A stretch of DNA of 36,755 nt from SAT2750 sp964476375. GTDB taxonomy: Bacteria; Planctomycetota; Planctomycetia; Pirellulales; Pirellulaceae. The DNA lies in NCBI GenBank assembly GCA_964476375.1, contig CAYYZW010000013.1, positions 1-36,755 of the forward strand. Direction: 5' to 3'. A program made the translations under genes and the position numbers. Below are positions 32,601 through 36,755 of this stretch, one piece after another. Positions within the stretch are counted from its first letter, which is position 1; each line of letters starts with the position of its first letter. The notes beneath the pieces are model-generated. The model was given only the letters and a program-made list of their open reading frames with translations, made no database searches and had not been told where the DNA came from.

Positions 32601-32944
32601 GAAATCGAGGTGCTCTGGGACCGGACCTTGCCGGGGTCAGCCGGCGTTTTTCCCGGCAGGACCTGTTTACCGCGATCGTGGCTCCCAACCGGGATGTCTC
32701 CTCCCGCTACCGGACCTTGCAGGTTCTTACCACGACGGGGCGGCTCTATTCGGGGATTGTCATTTACCAGTCGGTTGACGGGGTCCTGCTGAGAACCGGT
32801 TCGAATGAGACCATCCGTGTCGAGGCGGAAGAGATGGAAAGCCAGCGTTACCGGAGCCTCTCCCTGATGCCACGTGACCTGCTGCGTGATTTCAGGGACC
32901 AGGACCTGTCTGACCTGGACGCCTACCTGAGAACCCTGGAATAA
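29681..32944 (+). CDS. PVC-type membrane-bound dehydrogenase-like protein: beta-propeller, HEAT region, C-terminal cytochrome c
   Basis: A 1087-residue exported protein. A signal peptide (1-20, ending VMGQ) precedes an NHL/sorbosone-dehydrogenase-like beta-propeller (about 25-400: VPEGFEVRLFADNDL, SMTLDRNGRVVVSSRGYV, GGEHHAHSIQRGPDGWWYMAVGN, GFAPTDIEVGRDGELFVS). Next is a long helical HEAT-like region (about 420-920), then a cytochrome c domain with heme motif CHSCH near 967 followed by GALGPDLAGV, and the typical end YRSLSLMPRDLL...LDAYLRTLE. I use ATG 29681; the open frame from 29588 overlaps the phosphatase gene and lacks a signal. The family is thought to oxidise sugars or alcohols, passing electrons through the heme, but this is unproven. 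Ends 12 bases from the convergent caspase-like gene. Confidence 0.9.
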   Translation: MFRPLSLFCFFSVLLPPLVMGQEKTVPAEAGIEVPEGFEVRLFADNDLAPDIYSMTLDRNGRVVVSSRGYVRTLIDDDGDGKADRFTTFTDGPATGAQGLCFDGQDLLCVADGGVLRYRDENGDGHADGDPDVLWKVKAGGEHHAHSIQRGPDGWWYMAVGNMAGITDAEFDQASSPIRAPRAGTLVRLAPDFSTREVIAEGYRNSYDFSFNAQGDLFLYDSDGERDVTLPWYRPTRVFQVMPGSHAGWFSRSWKRPDYFFDMPAVIGSFGRGSPTGVTCYLHHQFPGHYRGALFVLDWSFGRVIALPLEPDGSGWKSTPHDFMIGKGLFGFAPTDIEVGRDGELFVSVGGRGTRGSVYVVRWTAQDGEPGTGRTDLLRCLATPQPLSSWARARWLPLAEKVGQQELRAAARDSQLPDPLRVRAIELLTELYGGLDLQSMDLIVDSGSPSVAARAAWSAGRHVDADQLGRILAGYLHDSRHPRVLRCALEAFLGGTALKLDSETIALVEPLLAHPDRQVRIAAARVVARGRLDPASRGRLAGISVPLWAQSLGDGKQPVTFQPELVLEGINAMGEQEGADEKLALVRMAQLALGDVGSQGATAAVFEGYSTSRDLRPHQKMIGEVVERLERIYPTGEHKVDHELARLIAMLEPESPLLLERLLGRMTDESSPTGDLHHLIVLARNRAARSSEQRREIARALVQLRIKVDARHLNLDRNWDARLGEMYAGLVRHDPALPQAVISEQDFGLPDHLVYLKPLAAGDLQPAIDRIVERIGESEDYPWTAEIIRLLGQSSREEHLQLLRKQAGNFGVQGAVLSVLADQPRPADRALFIRGLESADLGLVGTSLSALTALPAVKDPEELVRLVYNLRRLDHDQAAWRLRERAVHLLRRNTGRQFGFLVGKAGYKPQQEVIQAWTDFISTAYPLQYQAIQGDREVDLGAWKKRLEGVDWDTGDAEAGKKLFISRSCHSCHGNRGALGPDLAGVSRRFSRQDLFTAIVAPNRDVSSRYRTLQVLTTTGRLYSGIVIYQSVDGVLLRTGSNETIRVEAEEMESQRYRSLSLMPRDLLRDFRDQDLSDLDAYLRTLE

Positions 32945-32956
32945 CAGGCAGGTTAC

Positions 32957-33895
32957 TTACTTTTCAGAATCCCGGTAGAGCCGGGCGATTTCCAGGCAGA
33001 TCCGTTCAAGCTCGACCAGGTATTCCTGCTCTGACAGTGCATCACGCTTTTCACGGATCAGCGACAATTCCGATTCAAGCGCGTCCCGGCGTTTTCTTAC
33101 CTCTGGTGAGAGCGCCTGCTCCTGGACACTCTGGACCAGGTGGAACTGGTTTGCTCGCAGGCCATCGGCACTCTCAGCCCCCCTGGGCCGTTTGAAGGTG
33201 TAGACCCCCCGGAACCAGTTGGCGGGTGTTCCCAGCCCGTCGCCGTTGTCATCGATCAGGGCATGCTCGGTGACCAGTCGGTTGTCCTCACTGTAGAAAC
33301 GCTGGACCCGGTTGGAAGCAGCCAGGAATGCTTCCAGGAGAGAGATCTGGCCGTCCTTGTCGAGATCCACCGCCGGATCATTGATGGACTCGGCCAGGTA
33401 GACACCAAACCGGGAGTAGTTCTGTTCGTTGCCACTTCGAGTGGCTGTCACGATCACCCGGCCAGGTGCCGAAAGCTCGTTGACAAAGGGGCCACTGGCG
33501 GAACTGCAGTTGATTACTGCCACCGGACGCTGGAACCGTTCGATCCAGGCCCCGAGTTCCTGGGCACGGAGATCGGGGCCGACAAGGTTGAACTTTGCTT
33601 TCTTCTGGGCATAGGTGCCATGACCAACGAAGACGATCCAGAGCGGCTGTGGGCTTTCAGGGGAAAGAGACTGGAGCAGATCCTGGAGCTGATCTCGCGG
33701 CGTCTTTCCATCCTTTTCCTCTCTAACCTGCAGGACCTCCATTCCCGCTTCATCCGCATGCTGACGCCAGCTTTCCGTGGCAGCCTCGAATTGCATGCGA
33801 AACTCGTCACTTCCCCCGGCCCCGGTCACCAGCAGCAGCGTCGGTGGTGGCTGGGGAGCAAGTAGCAGGCATAACCAGGCGGCGAGTGTTGTCAT
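32957..33895 (-). CDS. Secreted caspase/legumain-like (clan CD) protein with EF-hand loop
   Basis: A 312-residue protein. A short hydrophobic N-terminus (MTTLAAWLCLLLAPQ) is a probable signal peptide. The clan CD catalytic pair is visible: a beta-strand WIVFVGHGT with His92 and, after VAVINCSSASG, Cys130. A perfect EF-hand loop DLDKDGQISLLE (residues 177-188; Asp at 1, 3, 5, Gly at 6, Ile at 8, Glu at 12) follows about 45 residues after the Cys, and a second Asp/Asn-rich segment IDDNGDGLG comes later. The last 80 residues are a Glu/Arg-rich coiled coil. ATG 33895 is chosen because the longer frame reads through the vWA gene. It lies 16 bases downstream of that gene and is probably co-transcribed. 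Calcium dependence is inference. Confidence 0.78.
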   Translation of the reverse strand: MTTLAAWLCLLLAPQPPPTLLLVTGAGGSDEFRMQFEAATESWRQHADEAGMEVLQVREEKDGKTPRDQLQDLLQSLSPESPQPLWIVFVGHGTYAQKKAKFNLVGPDLRAQELGAWIERFQRPVAVINCSSASGPFVNELSAPGRVIVTATRSGNEQNYSRFGVYLAESINDPAVDLDKDGQISLLEAFLAASNRVQRFYSEDNRLVTEHALIDDNGDGLGTPANWFRGVYTFKRPRGAESADGLRANQFHLVQSVQEQALSPEVRKRRDALESELSLIREKRDALSEQEYLVELERICLEIARLYRDSEK

Positions 33896-33911
33896 GATTC
33901 TTGTTGCTGCC

Positions 33912-36248
33912 TCACGGCAGTCCCTTCCAGCGACGAAGTCCCCATTCACAACAGAGCAGCCCAATGGCCAACAGGAAGATCCAGGTCTGGTGCCAAAGCG
34001 GGTAAATCCAGGGTTCGTTGATCTCGAATTCCCGCTGGGGAAGCTGTTGTGCAAACCGCTCCAGCTTGTTTTCTTCCACGACTTCTCCACCTGTTCCTTC
34101 CGCCAGGGAATCGAGCAGCGGACGATTGGGGACAAGTTGTTGGAATTCAGCCGCTGCCGGCTCGGACGTCCATCCGGCGACTTCTTCCTCCAGGGCATGA
34201 CCATCCGGGCCGGTCACGCGAGCTTCCACCCGGTAGGCACCTACCTGGCGGGACATGTAGACAACCTGGTAAGTGCCGGGCAAGCGGTTACTGGGGTGTG
34301 CTTCCAGCAGGACCTCCGTCCCGTCCGGTGGAGTAATTGCCAGCTGGATCCTGGCATTATCCAGGGGTTGAAATTCTTCATCACGAACGGTGACGACAAT
34401 AGCCCGCGTGTCCGCTCCCTTGCCCGGCCTGGCCTGGATATCGATGTCGACGCGATGGGGGACATCGGCGACCAGCCAGCGAAGCATCTGTCGCCAGGAC
34501 TTGGACATGTCCTGGTTGTCGGGATCGTCCCTGCCAAGTCCCCATCGCCAGAAATCCCCGATTAACATCGCGGCGGTGCGGCCGTGACCAAACTCACGCG
34601 CCACCAGCGCGGGCAGGAGTTCTCCCTCGCTGTCTCGCACCTCGACCAGCACTGCGGCTCCGGGCTTGTCCCTTCTGACAAGGTTGACGGTGCGGAACGC
34701 GGGCATCTGTTCGATCCGCTTGTTCTCCTCCAGTTCACTCGGCTTGACCCGCACCCATGGCTCCAGCCATCCCTCGCGGGTAAGTTGCATTCGGAATTGC
34801 GAGGATTCCCCCCGCTTCTTCGTGGCGTTGATATAGACCGGCAGCAGATCTTCCAGGGGCGATCGGTCGTAGTGACCACTGGCAAATGATTCCTGGCCAC
34901 CCAGCATCAAGAATCCCCCTCCGCGGTGACTGACGAATTCTCGCACAAGCATCAGCTGGTCCTGGGTGAACATCTCCGCTTCCACGTCGTCGAAGACCAG
35001 TGCGTCATACTCGAAAAGCTGGTCGGCCGAGGTGGGGAAGCCATCGCGAAGTTCCTCGGCATCCTTCGTCCCGAAACGGACCAGCACCGGCTGGTCATAC
35101 TGCTCTGCATCCTCCGCGTCGTTGTCAAAACCACGGAAAAGTGGGTTGGTCGATTCACCTGCACGGCTGCGAAAGTCGAATTTTGGTTCCCGCTTGGCAA
35201 TCCGGATCAGGCCCACCAGGTTGATTTCCTCGTCGTCATGAATCGCCCGTCGCAGGTACTTGTATTCCCAGTTGGGCCGTCCAGAAACATAAAGGATCCG
35301 GTAGGGGCCCCCTCCCCGATCGACCAGGAAAGAATGTTCATTGTTTTCCATCGTCGCCTCTTCCAGCATGGATTGGCTCTCCCCGGTCTCTGTGGCACGC
35401 AGTCGATAAAAACAGATTCCATTCTCCTCGGGATTCCACTGGAATCGTACTTCCTGGGGTTCCCCGTCGGTCTTGATCGCCAGTTGTTGTGTTTCGATAA
35501 TCTCGTCCTGCTCGTTGATCAATTCCACCTTGACCTGGCGACCCTGGTAGCGATCCCCTGTCACTTCGGCGGTTACCGTGATTGGTGCCAGTTCGAAATT
35601 GGTCTGTTGCACGGTTTTCAGAGAAAGCCGTATATCGCCGGGGGCTTCATCACGACCAACCACTACCGGATAGACCGGCGGCAGATCCTGGAATGACTGG
35701 CCGGGGCCGAGTGCATCGGTGGTGTTTCCATCGGTCATCAGGATGATCCCGGCCAGCGGTCGACCACCAAATCTGCTCGAAGCCGACTGGAGGACCTGGT
35801 GCATGTTGGAGTGCAGGCCGGTATGGTTCATCCCCTGGAGATTTTCAACCGCTTCCAGCCGACTGTCGAACTGGTAGTAACGGACGTCAAAATCCTGGTT
35901 GAGTCGGACCTGCCATCTGGCGTCGGGTGAAAGTAACGGGGCAAGCTGTTCAGCACGGTTCTGCTCCTGGTGATGATCGCTTACCAGCATGCTCTGGCTG
36001 TTGTCAGCGATCACCAGCATCAGGTTGGCCCCGGGGCGGGGGCGCAGGCCACTGTAAAGGGGTTCGAGCAGGCAGAGCAGGAGCAGGGCCAGGGCGACTG
36101 TCTTGAGCGTGGTGGTGATGATCCGGATTCGCTGGTTGCCAGGGGTGTGGCGTAGCGAGAGGACGATAACAACGACCGCCAGAACTCCCAGCAGGATCAC
36201 TGCCGGGAGCCATTCAGGGGCACCCCAGATGACGTTGTTCCAACTCAT
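33912..36248 (-). CDS. Membrane protein with vWA domain and GATase-like domain
   Basis: A 778-residue inner-membrane protein. TM1 is about 14-32, TM2 about 46-66 and a last TM lies near the C-terminus (WIFLLAIGLLCCEWG). Between them is a vWA-type domain with a MIDAS motif: Asp82-x-Ser84-x-Ser86 (ADNSQSM), Thr143 and Thr172-Asp173-Gly174 (MTDG). Then come beta-rich domains and a class I glutamine-amidotransferase-like segment (DALVFDDVEAEMF, FVSHRGGGFLMLGGQESF) with no visible catalytic Cys. Such proteins accompany MoxR/DUF58/Bat-type operons in planctomycetes. The start overlaps the upstream gene's stop in an ATGA, so translation is coupled. Confidence 0.87.
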   Translation of the reverse strand: MSWNNVIWGAPEWLPAVILLGVLAVVVIVLSLRHTPGNQRIRIITTTLKTVALALLLLCLLEPLYSGLRPRPGANLMLVIADNSQSMLVSDHHQEQNRAEQLAPLLSPDARWQVRLNQDFDVRYYQFDSRLEAVENLQGMNHTGLHSNMHQVLQSASSRFGGRPLAGIILMTDGNTTDALGPGQSFQDLPPVYPVVVGRDEAPGDIRLSLKTVQQTNFELAPITVTAEVTGDRYQGRQVKVELINEQDEIIETQQLAIKTDGEPQEVRFQWNPEENGICFYRLRATETGESQSMLEEATMENNEHSFLVDRGGGPYRILYVSGRPNWEYKYLRRAIHDDEEINLVGLIRIAKREPKFDFRSRAGESTNPLFRGFDNDAEDAEQYDQPVLVRFGTKDAEELRDGFPTSADQLFEYDALVFDDVEAEMFTQDQLMLVREFVSHRGGGFLMLGGQESFASGHYDRSPLEDLLPVYINATKKRGESSQFRMQLTREGWLEPWVRVKPSELEENKRIEQMPAFRTVNLVRRDKPGAAVLVEVRDSEGELLPALVAREFGHGRTAAMLIGDFWRWGLGRDDPDNQDMSKSWRQMLRWLVADVPHRVDIDIQARPGKGADTRAIVVTVRDEEFQPLDNARIQLAITPPDGTEVLLEAHPSNRLPGTYQVVYMSRQVGAYRVEARVTGPDGHALEEEVAGWTSEPAAAEFQQLVPNRPLLDSLAEGTGGEVVEENKLERFAQQLPQREFEINEPWIYPLWHQTWIFLLAIGLLCCEWGLRRWKGLP

Positions 36249-36755
36249 TCGGGCTTCTTTCTCCCGGCACGCTCGTTTCCAAGCTGTTCGTAGTAACGTT
36301 TTACCTGCTCACTGTACCTGTCCGGGACGGGATCCCGGTCAATCGGCACAAGGGCATCGCGTGACTGGTTCCGAAGAACCTCCTCGTGGATCTGTTGCTG
36401 CAACTCGACCAGTGGCTCAAGCAAGTTTTCCCGGACAAGATCCCAGTTGGGTTCCTTCGACTGACGCTTGTACTCGGCCCGGATACTACGGGCCTGTTCA
36501 CGCAGCCGTGCGACGTCGGAGCGGAGGTCGGGGTCATCCAGCATCTCTTCGACATTGCGCAGCTGGTCGGACCATTGCCGAAAGTCATTTCCGGTCAGCG
36601 GGGCGCGGTCTTCACCACCCGGACCAAAGAGCTGCTCGATACCCTGCCGTGGGGCTGTTGGGTCTCCCGGTTGCTGTCCCGGCTGGCTAGGATACAACTC
36701 CTGATCGCGCTCATCCTCTGCCTGCTGCAGGGCCTGCTCGGCTCGAACGAGAGCT
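36245..36755 (-). CDS. Coiled-coil protein, C-terminal part (5' end outside window)
   Basis: The frame is open up to the window edge (the TTG near 36697 is not a real start), so about 169 C-terminal residues are seen. They are rich in Gln, Glu and Arg, with a Pro/Gln/Gly linker (YPSQPGQQPGDP), a long amphipathic helix (WSDQLRNVEEMLDD, VARLREQARSIRAEY) and the ending PIDRDPVPDRYSEQVKRYYEQLG. That ending is common in large planctomycete membrane proteins next to vWA genes; DUF4175-like identity is a guess. ATGA overlap with the vWA gene downstream. Confidence 0.75.
   Translation of the reverse strand, partial: ALVRAEQALQQAEDERDQELYPSQPGQQPGDPTAPRQGIEQLFGPGGEDRAPLTGNDFRQWSDQLRNVEEMLDDPDLRSDVARLREQARSIRAEYKRQSKEPNWDLVRENLLEPLVELQQQIHEEVLRNQSRDALVPIDRDPVPDRYSEQVKRYYEQLGNERAGRKKPE

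Noticed and set aside
33896..34204. N-terminal extension of the caspase-like frame
   Set aside because: It overlaps the vWA gene out of frame; the ATG at 33895 gives a hydrophobic signal-like N-terminus.

Overview
The window looks like a chromosomal segment of a member of the Planctomycetota, probably a free-living aquatic one (phylum inferred; no rRNA or marker gene is present). The evidence is the density of planctomycete-type families: a DUF1501 plus DUF1549/DUF1553 pair, a DUF6807 (PmoA-like) protein, a PVC-type beta-propeller/cytochrome c protein, a DUF5117-type metalloprotease, a secreted sulfatase, a dockerin-ended repeat protein and vWA membrane proteins. I see no tRNA, rRNA, CRISPR array, transposase, integrase or phage gene.

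Layout. Positions 1-1848 (+): the 3' part of a giant surface or secreted protein with Calx-beta-like repeats and a dockerin-like pair. Positions 1852-7344 (-): six tightly spaced genes (Zn-alcohol dehydrogenase, sugar isomerase/epimerase, UxaE-type epimerase, RbsD/FucU mutarotase, L-GalDH-like aldo/keto reductase, COG3618-type lactonase). They look like a non-phosphorylating L-fucose/L-galactose-type catabolic operon; the sugar acid dehydratase is not in the window. Positions 7345-7871: the divergent regulatory region. Positions 7872-13714 (+): a secreted Gln/Gly/Arg-repeat protein with a strong terminator, a sulfatase and a metzincin-like zinc protease.

Positions 13754-15532 (-): a FliA/WhiG-type sigma factor and a WalJ-like metallo-beta-lactamase-fold protein. 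Positions 15598-27643 (-): a co-directional run of nine genes. Its upstream part is a molybdenum hydroxylase in the order FAD, 2Fe-2S, Mo subunit (as in coxM-S-L), then a MoaD/ThiS-like carrier and a D-threonine aldolase/D-serine dehydratase-like PLP enzyme. Its downstream part is an EEP-fold protein, a DUF6807 protein and the PSD1/DUF1501 pair. A good sigma70-like promoter lies in front of the FAD gene. Positions 27751-28845 (-): a lone MalK/MsmX-type ABC ATPase. Positions 29004-32944 (+): a histidine phosphatase and a large beta-propeller/HEAT/cytochrome c protein. Positions 32957-36755 (-): a three-gene set of a coiled-coil protein (cut by the window end), a vWA/GATase-like membrane protein and a secreted caspase-like protein with a perfect EF-hand loop.

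The points I find most interesting are: the oxidative deoxysugar operon carrying a UxaE-type epimerase; the Mo-hydroxylase/MoaD/PLP cluster, with mostly non-ATG starts and a MoaD glycine tail whose codons form the next gene's ribosome binding site; and the caspase-like protein with an EF-hand. All family calls come from reading motifs; no database search was done.
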